Assembly (NCBI RefSeq): GCF_024172125.1
Contig: NZ_JAMZEA010000006.1
Location: forward strand, 496,001-560,000
Origin: Actinomadura rupiterrae
Lineage (GTDB): Bacteria > Actinomycetota > Actinomycetes > Streptosporangiales > Streptosporangiaceae
Reading direction: 5' to 3'
Length of the DNA stretch: 64,000 bases
In this document: positions 57,277 through 64,000 of the stretch, piece after piece
Layout of the letters: each line of letters opens with the position of its first letter
How positions within the stretch are numbered: position 1 is the stretch's first letter
The notes under the pieces: generated by a model
The model's database searches: none
Told to the model about the DNA's origin: nothing
Seen by the model: only the letters and a program-made list of their open reading frames with translations
Made by a program: the position numbers and the translations under genes

Positions 57277-59796
57277 GTGGCGGTTGGGAATGTCCAGGTG
57301 AGATGGGTGGAGGGGACTCCGCGGGCGGTTCGGGTGTTCGGGGCTCGGACCCACAATCTGAAGGACATCGACGTCGATGTCCCGCTGTGGTCGTGGGTGG
57401 CGGTGACCGGGTTGTCCGGGTCCGGCAAGTCGTCGCTGGCGATGGACGTCCTGTACGCGGAGGGGTACCAGCGGCTTCTGGACGGTCTGGCCACCTACAC
57501 GCGGCGGCGGATCGGGCAGGCGGGGAGGCCGGACGTCGACCGGATCGAGTTCCTGCCGGCGACGCTGGCGCTGCGGCAGCGGCCGCCGCTGCCGGGGCGG
57601 CGCAGCACGGTCGGGACGATGAGCGAGGCGCTGAACGTGCTGCGGCTGATGGTGTCGCGGCTCGGGTCGCACGTGTGCCCGCGCGGGCATCGGCTGCCAC
57701 CGTCGCTGGACGCGAGCATGGGCGAGTGGCGGACGTGCCCGGAGGACGGCGAGCGGTTCAAGATCCCGAGTGCGGAGTCGTTCGCGTTCAACTCCGAGGG
57801 GGCGTGCCCGCGCTGCGACGGGCTCGGGGTGATCGACGAGATCGACGACGACGCGCTGATCCCGGATCCCAGCCTCAGCATCGACGAGGGGGCGGTGCGG
57901 TCGTGGCGGCTGGCGGCGCGCGGCTGGATGCCGAGGGTCGCGCGGGCGATGGGCGTCCGGACGGACGTGCCGTTCGAGGACCTGTCCGCAAAGGAGAGGC
58001 AGACCGTCCTGGACGGCCCGCCGGAGAAGCGGCCGATCATCGTGACGACCAAGGCCGGACGGGGCGCGGAGATCAACGCGCTCTTCGAGAACGCGCGGGC
58101 GGCCGTCCGGAACTCGATGGAGAGCGCGTCCACCGAGAAGGGACGGGCCCGGCTGACCCGGTTCTTCCGGACGCACGTCTGCCCGGCTTGCCATGGTTCG
58201 CGGCTGCGTCCGGAGGCGCTGACCAGCCTGCTCGACGGGCGGAACATCGCCGAACTCAGCGCGCTCACCCTGGACGACGTGGCCCGGTTCGCGGAGGGTC
58301 TGACCGAACGGCTCCCGAGCGAGATGCGCGGCCTGTCCGAGCGGCTGACCGGCGAGTTCGAGCGCGCCCTGACCCCGCTGCGCGATCTCGGCCTCGGCTA
58401 CCTCACGCTCGACCGCGCGGGCGACACGCTCTCGACCGGCGAGCGGCAGCGCATCCAGCTCACCTCGACGTTGCAGACGCGCTCGACCGGCATGCTGTAC
58501 GTGCTGGACGAGCCGTCCGTCGGGCTGCATCCGGCGAACGCGGCGGGCCTGGTGAACGTGGTGCGGGCGCTGGTCGGCAACGGCAACTCGGTGGTGATGG
58601 TCGACCACGAGGTGGACCTCATCCGGCACGCCGACCACCTGATCGAGATGGGTCCGGGCGCGGGGCGCGCGGGCGGGACCGTGGTCGTCCAGGGCACGGC
58701 GGACGATCTGGAGGCCGAGCCCGAATCGGTCACCGGGCCCTATCTCGCCCGGCGCGTCGACCTCTGCGTGAGGGAGCCGCGACCGGTCGGCAGCGATCCG
58801 CAGATCACGGTGGGCGTCAGCGACTTCTACACGCTGCACGACGTCACGGCGCACTTTCCGCTTGAGCGGCTGACGCTGGTGACGGGCGTTTCGGGCGCGG
58901 GCAAGACGGCGCTCGTGCTGGACAGCCTCGTCCCGGCACTGCGCGCCGAACTGGAGGACCGGCCGCTGCCCGAGCATGTCGGCAAGCTCGACCGGCAGGG
59001 TGTGCGGCGGATCGTGGAGGTCGACTCGACCCCGGTCGGCAAGAACGCGCGCTCGACCCCGGCGACCTACAGCGGCGCGTTCGACGCCGTCCGGCGGATG
59101 TTCGCCGACACGCCCGAGGCGCGGCGGCGCGGCTGGGACGCGGGGCATTTCTCCTACAACGTGAAGTCCGGCCAGTGCCCGACCTGCGAGGGTCTCGGCA
59201 CGGTGTCCCTGGACGTCCAGTACCTCCCGGACATGAGCGTGACCTGCCCGACCTGCCACGGGACGCGCTACAAACCCGAGATCCTCGAAGTGAAGGCGGA
59301 CGGCCTGTCGGTCGCGGACGTCCTCGCCCTGACCGTCGCGGACGGCGCCGACCGGTTCGCGGACAATAGCGCCATCGCGACACCGCTGCGCGCGCTGGCC
59401 GAGGTCGGGCTCGGCTACCTGTGCCTGGGCGAGCCGACGCCCGTCCTGTCCGGGGGCGAGGCGCAGCGGATGCGGCTGGCGAGCGGCCTGCACCGCCCGC
59501 AGCGGCACACCCTCTACGTCTTCGACGAGCCGACGACCGGCCTGCACCCGCGCGACGTCCGCACCCTGCTCGGCGTCCTCGACCGGCTGCTGGACGCGGG
59601 CGCGACGATCATCGCGATAGACCACGACCTGGACCTGATCGCCAACGCCGACCACGTGGTCGACCTCGGCCCCGGCGGCGGCCCGCAGGGCGGACGCGTC
59701 GTCGCGTCCGGCTCCCCCGCCGAGATCACGCAGGCCCCGGACTCCCTCACCGGCCACTACCTGCGCCTCCACCTCCAAGACACCCCGACCGGCTGA
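57277..59796 (+). CDS. UvrA paralogue of the DrrC type (excinuclease-like ABC protein)
   Basis: An 839-residue class II UvrA-like protein, shorter than housekeeping UvrA (~950). It has two ABC modules: Walker A GLSGSGKSS at about 45-53, LSTGERQRIQLTS and LYVLDEPSVGLHP; then GVSGAGKTA, LSGGEAQRMRLAS and VFDEPTTGLHPRD. Zn-finger cysteines lie in CPRCDGLG and CPTCEGLG/CPTCHGTR. In Streptomyces peucetius, DrrC binds DNA and helps self-resistance to the intercalator daunorubicin. GTG 57277 is the earliest start giving the family N-terminus. Neighbouring MFS/kinase genes fit a resistance locus, but no biosynthetic genes are visible. Confidence 0.92.
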   Translation: MAVGNVQVRWVEGTPRAVRVFGARTHNLKDIDVDVPLWSWVAVTGLSGSGKSSLAMDVLYAEGYQRLLDGLATYTRRRIGQAGRPDVDRIEFLPATLALRQRPPLPGRRSTVGTMSEALNVLRLMVSRLGSHVCPRGHRLPPSLDASMGEWRTCPEDGERFKIPSAESFAFNSEGACPRCDGLGVIDEIDDDALIPDPSLSIDEGAVRSWRLAARGWMPRVARAMGVRTDVPFEDLSAKERQTVLDGPPEKRPIIVTTKAGRGAEINALFENARAAVRNSMESASTEKGRARLTRFFRTHVCPACHGSRLRPEALTSLLDGRNIAELSALTLDDVARFAEGLTERLPSEMRGLSERLTGEFERALTPLRDLGLGYLTLDRAGDTLSTGERQRIQLTSTLQTRSTGMLYVLDEPSVGLHPANAAGLVNVVRALVGNGNSVVMVDHEVDLIRHADHLIEMGPGAGRAGGTVVVQGTADDLEAEPESVTGPYLARRVDLCVREPRPVGSDPQITVGVSDFYTLHDVTAHFPLERLTLVTGVSGAGKTALVLDSLVPALRAELEDRPLPEHVGKLDRQGVRRIVEVDSTPVGKNARSTPATYSGAFDAVRRMFADTPEARRRGWDAGHFSYNVKSGQCPTCEGLGTVSLDVQYLPDMSVTCPTCHGTRYKPEILEVKADGLSVADVLALTVADGADRFADNSAIATPLRALAEVGLGYLCLGEPTPVLSGGEAQRMRLASGLHRPQRHTLYVFDEPTTGLHPRDVRTLLGVLDRLLDAGATIIAIDHDLDLIANADHVVDLGPGGGPQGGRVVASGSPAEITQAPDSLTGHYLRLHLQDTPTG

Positions 59797-60072
59797 AGCC
59801 CCGTCCCTCGACCCCGCCGGTTGGCGATCGTGCCAGGCCGGATCGAACCGCGGTTCAGGGCGCCTCGAAAGCGGCACGGGCCAGGCGGTGTTTCAGGCTG
59901 CCCGTCCGGGTGAGTGGACTCGGCCAGCAGGTAGAGCGTGATGCCCCGTTCCGCGGGTAGCGGGTAGCGGGTAGCGGTGAACGGGCCTGCGTTCGCGCGG
60001 TGGTCCGCGGTGGCCCGGGCGCGCGCGGAAAGCGCGGTGAAGCGGGGACCGGTGGTGAGTAGGTTGACGATC
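59797..60072. other. Intergenic region with 8-bp tandem repeat
   Basis: The gap of 276 bp holds no supported gene. GGGTAGCG is repeated three times at about 59955-59979. A minus-strand stretch reads ITLYLLAESTHPDG and might be a gene remnant, but no start, stop or family feature supports it. Confidence 0.4.
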
Positions 60073-60711
60073 ATGAAACTGACGAAGTACGGGCACGCGT
60101 GCGTGCGGCTGGAGAAGGACGGCCGGTCCCTGGTGATCGACCCGGGCGAGCTGACCCTGGAGGGCGCCGCGACCGCCGGCGTGGACGCGGTGCTGATCAC
60201 GCACGAGCATGCCGACCACTACAGCCTCGGCAGGCTCTGGGGCATCCCCGAGGTGTACGCCTCCCCCGGAATCGTCCGGATCCTGGAGGATCTGGACGAT
60301 TTTCGCGAGCTGGACCACGACAACATCCACGCCGTCCGCGAGGGCGACACCTTCGAGGTGGCCGGGTTCAACGTCCGGGTGTTCGGCGAGAAGCACCACC
60401 TGAGCAACCTCGACGTCCCGCCCGTGGACAACGTCGGGTTCCTCATCGATGACGAGGTGTTCCATCCGGGCGACGCGCTGACCAGGGTGGACGTCCCGAC
60501 GCTGCTCGTCCCGGGGCAGGCGCCGTGGCTGACCGCCCCGATGACGGCGGCGTACCTGCGCGCGGTCCGGCCGGAGCGGGCGTTCGCGATCCATGACGGC
60601 CTGGTGAACAAGTGGGGCCTGGAGGTCATGGAACGGGTGCTGGCGATGGAGTCCGAGCGGGCCGGACGCCCGTACCGGCGAATGGAGATCGCCGAGAGCG
60701 TCGAACTGTAG
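60073..60711 (+). CDS. MBL-fold metallo-hydrolase (UlaG-like)
   Basis: A 212-residue metallo-beta-lactamase-fold hydrolase. The N-terminal LTKYGHACVRLEKDGRSLVI and the metal motif LITHEHADHYSL (HxHxDH), FGEKHHLS and FHPGDAL provide most of the metal ligands, with FAIHDGLVN near the end. The family includes L-ascorbate-6-phosphate lactonase and N-acyl-phosphatidylethanolamine-like hydrolases, so the substrate is not assignable. ATG 60073 lies 19 bases after GGTGGTGAG. Confidence 0.87.
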   Translation: MKLTKYGHACVRLEKDGRSLVIDPGELTLEGAATAGVDAVLITHEHADHYSLGRLWGIPEVYASPGIVRILEDLDDFRELDHDNIHAVREGDTFEVAGFNVRVFGEKHHLSNLDVPPVDNVGFLIDDEVFHPGDALTRVDVPTLLVPGQAPWLTAPMTAAYLRAVRPERAFAIHDGLVNKWGLEVMERVLAMESERAGRPYRRMEIAESVEL

Positions 60712-60810
60712 GGCCTCAGCGCGGCCGAGCATGGTGTGAGCGCGGAACTGTAGAACAGCTTGGTGTAGTTGCGGGGTCGGCTCTGCCCGAGCTTGGGAAG
60801 CGCTCCCTGC

Positions 60811-62274
60811 ATGAGCAGTGTGGAAAGGGACGTCCAGGCGGGGCGGCTCCGCGGGTGCTGGCACGGTGGCGCGGCGCGGTTCCTCGGCATCCCGTACGGG
60901 CGTCCGCTCACGGGCGCGGCGCGGTTCGCGGCGCCGGACACGGCCGTGGGCTGGGACGGGGTCTTCGACGCGACGGCCTTCGGGCCCTCCCCGCCGCAGC
61001 CGGCCGACGCGTCCTGCCCGCCGAACCCGCCCTTCTCGGACCCGGACGACTACCTCCGCGTCAACGTGTGGACGCCCGATCCCGACGCGGCCGGGCTGCC
61101 GGTGCTCGTGTGGGTGCATGGCGGCGGGTACGTCTCGGGCACGTCCGCCGACCCGTCCTTCGAGGGGACCGGGCTGTCCCGGGACGCGGACGTCGTGCTC
61201 GTCTCGATGAACTACCGCTTGGGCATGGACGGGTTCGCGCTGCTGGAGGGCGCGCCGGCGAACCGCGCGCTGCTCGACCAGGAGGCCGCGCTGCGCTGGG
61301 TGCGCGACAACATCGCCGCGTTCGGCGGCGACCCTGGCAATGTGACCCTTTACGGGCAGTCGGCGGGCGCGGGATGCGTCGCGGCGCTGGTCACGAGGCC
61401 GTCCGCGCGCGACCTGTTCCGGCGGGTGATCCTCGGCAGCGTGCCGAACTCCTACCAGTCGGTCGAGCGCGCGCGGCAGGTGGCGGCGGACATCGCGGGC
61501 CGCGTCGGCGCACGCCCGACCGCAGAGGATCTCGCGCGCATTCCGGCGGACGCCCTGGTCAAGGCCGTCGCCACCGATCCCGCGCAGAACGTCCCTGCGC
61601 CTGTCCTGGACGGCGAGGTGCTCGCCACCGACCCGTGGACGGCGTTCGGCGACGGCGCGCTCGACGGCGTCCCGCTCATGATCGGCCACACCCGGGACGA
61701 GTACCGGCTGTTCGTCGCCCGCGCCGGACTGCTCGGTGCCATCACCGCCGACGAGGCCGGAGACGCGCTGAGCACGCTCGCGCCCGGCGGCCCCGACTCC
61801 TACTGGAAGGCCTACCCCGACGCCGATCCGGAAGAGCTGTACTGCCTGGTCATCGGCGACGCGCTGTTCCGCATGGGGACGTACCGGCTCGCCGAGCTGC
61901 ACCAGGGGCCGACCTACCTGTACGAGCTGGGGCTGACCGTGCCCGCGCGGGACGGAGCGCTCGGCGCGCCGCACTGCGCCGACATCCCGCTCATTTTCGA
62001 CGTGTACGACGCGGGTCTCGGGATCGAGCTGTACAACGGGGAGCCGACGTGCGCGATGCGCGAGCTGGGGGCGCTGATGCGCCGCTCCTGGGGCGACTTC
62101 GCGCGGGACGGCGATCCGGGGTGGCTGCCGTTCGACCGCGACCGCCGCCTCACGCGGTCCTTCAACGGGCAGGTTTCGGAGGTCCGCTATCCCGAGGAGG
62201 CGTCCCGCCGGATCTGGTCCGACGTCCGCTTCGGCTCCCTCCCAGGCTCCACACCACGGCCGGACGGCTCCTGA
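60811..62274 (+). CDS. Type B carboxylesterase
   Basis: A 487-residue alpha/beta-hydrolase of the carboxylesterase/lipase (COesterase) family. The oxyanion hole is VWVHGGGYVSG, the catalytic Ser is in YGQSAGAGCVAAL, and the acidic residue and His are expected near VPLMIGHTRDEYRLF and HCADIPLIFDV. No signal peptide, so intracellular ester hydrolysis is likely. Relative to homologues it is of usual length. ATG 60811 gives the usual N-terminus and no better start is seen. Confidence 0.9.
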   Translation: MSSVERDVQAGRLRGCWHGGAARFLGIPYGRPLTGAARFAAPDTAVGWDGVFDATAFGPSPPQPADASCPPNPPFSDPDDYLRVNVWTPDPDAAGLPVLVWVHGGGYVSGTSADPSFEGTGLSRDADVVLVSMNYRLGMDGFALLEGAPANRALLDQEAALRWVRDNIAAFGGDPGNVTLYGQSAGAGCVAALVTRPSARDLFRRVILGSVPNSYQSVERARQVAADIAGRVGARPTAEDLARIPADALVKAVATDPAQNVPAPVLDGEVLATDPWTAFGDGALDGVPLMIGHTRDEYRLFVARAGLLGAITADEAGDALSTLAPGGPDSYWKAYPDADPEELYCLVIGDALFRMGTYRLAELHQGPTYLYELGLTVPARDGALGAPHCADIPLIFDVYDAGLGIELYNGEPTCAMRELGALMRRSWGDFARDGDPGWLPFDRDRRLTRSFNGQVSEVRYPEEASRRIWSDVRFGSLPGSTPRPDGS

Positions 62275-62330
62275 GCCCAGCCGGACGGCCTCCGAGTTCG
62301 ACCGGACGTCTTCTGAGTCTAGCCGGGCGC
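62259..62330. repeat. 20-22-bp tandem repeats between convergent genes
   Basis: Four units of a sequence like GCCGGACGGCTCCTGAGCCCA fill the space between the esterase and the regulator. The first contains the esterase stop codon (62272-62274), and the last overlaps the regulator's stop (62319-62321). Confidence 0.85.
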
Positions 62331-63290
62331 GTTCTGGGCCTCGCGGGTGCGGGCGAGGAGGGCTTCGATGCCGTCGAGGTGCAGGCGGAGGCCGAACTCG
62401 AAGAGCTCGTCCAGGTCGGCCAGGGTCGTCGCGCCCGGTGGGAGGGTGGCGGCGAGCGTGCGGAAGCGGCCGCCGGCGAACAGGTCGGTGTGCAGGGCGC
62501 TGTCGGCCGACATCCGCTCGCTCCCGGTGATGCCGGTGTCGTGCTCGGCCTGCACCTCCAGCGCGTTGCTGGCGGCGATGCCGCCGACGTAGCCGTCCAG
62601 GGCGAGGACGGTGTGGAGCATGTCGTGGGCGCTCAGCCCGAGCCCGTCGAGCGCGCGCAGCTCCCAGTCGACCATCCGGACGCCGCTCGGTACGGCGGGC
62701 GGGCGGACGATCGAGTTGTGCATGATCGCGGTCAGCCAGGGGTGGCGGCGGTACGCGCGCCACTGGATGTGAGCGGACAGTTCGAGCTTCGCGCGCCAGC
62801 CGGGCGGGCCGGGTTCGGGCGGGGGCTCCTCGCCGAACGCGACGTCCGCCATGAGCCGCAGCAGCTCGTCCTTGTCCGGGATGTACCGGTAGAGCGACAT
62901 CGGGCCGACGCCGAGGTGCGCGGCGAGGCGGCGCATCGTGAGCGCGGTGAGGCCGTCCCGGTCCGCGAGGACGATCGCCGCCCTGACCACGACGTCCCGT
63001 GTCGAGCCTGGTGAAACGCCGATGGACGACGCTCCGGGCACGAGCCCGTCAGGTTCGAGGGGTTCCGGGGCCCGGTCGGCGACGAGGGTTCCGCCGCCCG
63101 GGACGGTGCGGACCCAGCCCTGCTCGCGCAGCACGCCGAGCGCTTTGGCGGCCGTCGCCATCGCGACACCGTGCTCCCGGACGATCTGCCGGGTGGACGG
63201 GACGCGCCGTCCTGCGGGCAGCTCCCCCGCCACGATCCGCTCCCTGATCGAGGCCGCGATACGCAGGTAGGGAGGCGTCGAACCCGTCAT
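62319..63290 (-). CDS. GntR-TetR fusion transcriptional regulator
   Basis: A 323-residue protein with two DNA-binding domains. Residues 1-75 form a GntR winged helix (LPAGRRVPSTRQIVREHGVA, then MATAAKALGVL). From ~105 on is a TetR-type HTH (VLADRDGLTALTMRRLAAHL, then GVGPMSLYRYIPDKDELL) with a TetR C-terminal domain. GntR-TetR fusions are known in actinobacteria. ATG 63290 starts the GntR domain at a sensible distance; an upstream ATG is in the operator region. The probable targets are itself and the divergent amidohydrolase, which has three CACCGTWCTAG motifs before it. Confidence 0.88.
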   Translation of the reverse strand: MTGSTPPYLRIAASIRERIVAGELPAGRRVPSTRQIVREHGVAMATAAKALGVLREQGWVRTVPGGGTLVADRAPEPLEPDGLVPGASSIGVSPGSTRDVVVRAAIVLADRDGLTALTMRRLAAHLGVGPMSLYRYIPDKDELLRLMADVAFGEEPPPEPGPPGWRAKLELSAHIQWRAYRRHPWLTAIMHNSIVRPPAVPSGVRMVDWELRALDGLGLSAHDMLHTVLALDGYVGGIAASNALEVQAEHDTGITGSERMSADSALHTDLFAGGRFRTLAATLPPGATTLADLDELFEFGLRLHLDGIEALLARTREAQNAPG

Positions 63291-63302
63291 GTGCCGCGCC
63301 TC

Positions 63303-63441
63303 CACCGTTCTAGTCCGCTCACGCGCTTCCGGCCACCGTACTAGTACAGACATCCATGACGGACGCCTGAATGCACTGAATTCAACCGGATCGCCTTGGG
63401 CGGCCCGGTCGCGCGTCGATACATTGTACGCACCGTACTAG
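63303..63441. promoter_or_regulatory. Three CACCGTWCTAG motifs in the divergent gap
   Basis: The motif CACCGT(A/T)CTAG occurs at 63303-63313, 63334-63344 and 63431-63441, in the same orientation. The middle copy is part of a perfect palindrome GTACTAGTAC (63338-63347). The spacing and position between the fusion regulator and the amidohydrolase gene fit operator copies. Confidence 0.7.
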
Positions 63442-63462
63442 AGGAGCTTCGGGGAGCTGCAC

Positions 63463-64000
63463 ATGCCGCATGACGAAAGGGCGAGGTCGCGTCGCGAGGT
63501 GCTGGGCGGGACGGCGGCGCTCGCGGGGGCGGCGCTGTTCGCCTCCGCAAGCGCCACCGCCGCCGCTGCCGCCACCCCAGCGGGCCCAGCGGCTCGGCGC
63601 GGCAAGGACGAGGCGTTCGCGCTCACGCACGTCACCTTGATCGATGCGACCGGAGCACCGCCGCAGAACGACATGACCGTCCTCGTGCGCGGACGAACGA
63701 TCGCGGCCATCGGGAAGACCGGCGCGCTCGCTGTCCCGGCAGACGCGAAGGTTCTGGATCTGACCGGCCGGTTCGTCATCCCGGGGCTGGTGGAGTCGCA
63801 CGTGCACAGCGCCGGTCCGGAGGCGGTGGTGCCGCCGCTGTACGCGCTGACCGGCGTGACGACCGTCCGGGAGATGCGCGGCGAGTCCGTCCACCACCGG
63901 TGGCGGGACAGGATCGCGAGCGGCGCGCTGCTCGGCCCGAGGTGGATCATCGGCAGCCCGATCATCGACGGCCGGCCGTCGCTGCACACGTCCGACACGG
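63463..64000 (+). CDS. Tat-exported amidohydrolase, truncated at window end
   Basis: The first 179 codons of a metal-dependent amidohydrolase are visible. A twin-arginine signal (RSRREVLGGTAALAG) and Ala-rich stretch come first, then ALTHVTLIDATG, VRGRTIAAIGKTG and the metal-binding segment IPGLVESHVHSAGPEAVVPP (HxH). Exported amidohydrolases of this kind include imidazolonepropionase-, prolidase- and atrazine-hydrolase-like proteins; substrate unknown. ATG 63463 has GGGGAG just upstream. The gene runs off the window. Confidence 0.84.
   Translation, partial: MPHDERARSRREVLGGTAALAGAALFASASATAAAAATPAGPAARRGKDEAFALTHVTLIDATGAPPQNDMTVLVRGRTIAAIGKTGALAVPADAKVLDLTGRFVIPGLVESHVHSAGPEAVVPPLYALTGVTTVREMRGESVHHRWRDRIASGALLGPRWIIGSPIIDGRPSLHTSDT

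Overview
The window is very GC-rich actinobacterial chromosome, most like Thermomonosporaceae or a related Streptosporangiales/Streptomyces-type genome. The basis is codon use, mycothiol-dependent enzymes (26388..27155; the Rv2466c-like protein at 13169..13783), many GTG/TTG and leaderless starts, a cysteine-type leader peptide, and the number of TetR/MerR/LysR/LuxR regulators paired with exporters. Genus is an inference; no rRNA or housekeeping marker is present.

Layout. 0-8.3 kb: an ArsR regulator, a Gly-Cys-Val tRNA cassette, an ABC-F ATPase, an unknown gene, a 1.1-kb gene-free strand-skewed region, a Tat-exported phospholipase C whose stop codon carries an IS5-type element, and a second tRNA cassette (Gly-Val). 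8.3-18.8 kb: two proteins with expanding in-frame repeats, a VOC protein, a MocR regulator divergent from a DsbA-like oxidoreductase, an MFS exporter/TetR pair with three operators, an FtsW/RodA protein, a five-hairpin array and an SH3-like secreted protein. 18.8-36.2 kb: a second MFS exporter, an SDR gene under a MerR-type promoter, a secreted DUF11-like protein, a luciferase-like monooxygenase/FMN reductase pair, a MerR/maleylpyruvate isomerase pair, an M20 amidohydrolase, a large LuxR regulator, a TDT transporter/LysR pair, YceI, a universal stress protein and a CHAP protein.

36.2-46.6 kb: the third tRNA cassette, a DrrAB-like exporter with a divergent TetR and three operators, a small TA-flanked MITE-like element, a leaderless autoregulated TetR, then a sulfur-scavenging operon. 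That operon runs promoter, cysteine-rich leader peptide, putative attenuator, TauD/AtsK dioxygenase, SsuC, SsuB, SsuA, arylsulfatase. 46.6-52.4 kb: a small ORF translationally coupled to a glycosyltransferase, an acetyltransferase, a membrane protein, an intact IS256-family element with 9-bp target duplications, and a DUF6924-type protein. 52.5-54.4 kb: a 1.5-kb degenerate minisatellite with a 209-bp higher-order period, then a G-rich leader. 54.4-64 kb: MOSC protein, aminoglycoside phosphotransferase-like gene, MFS exporter, DrrC-like UvrA paralogue, MBL hydrolase, type B carboxylesterase, a GntR-TetR fusion regulator and a truncated Tat-exported amidohydrolase.

Two themes recur. First, short tandem repeats of 18-33 bp sit inside genes, across stop codons and in gene gaps, so protein tails and linkers appear to be drifting by repeat expansion. 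Second, divergent regulator/exporter pairs have multiple near-identical operators. Boundaries given here come from reading the sequence; no database search was run.
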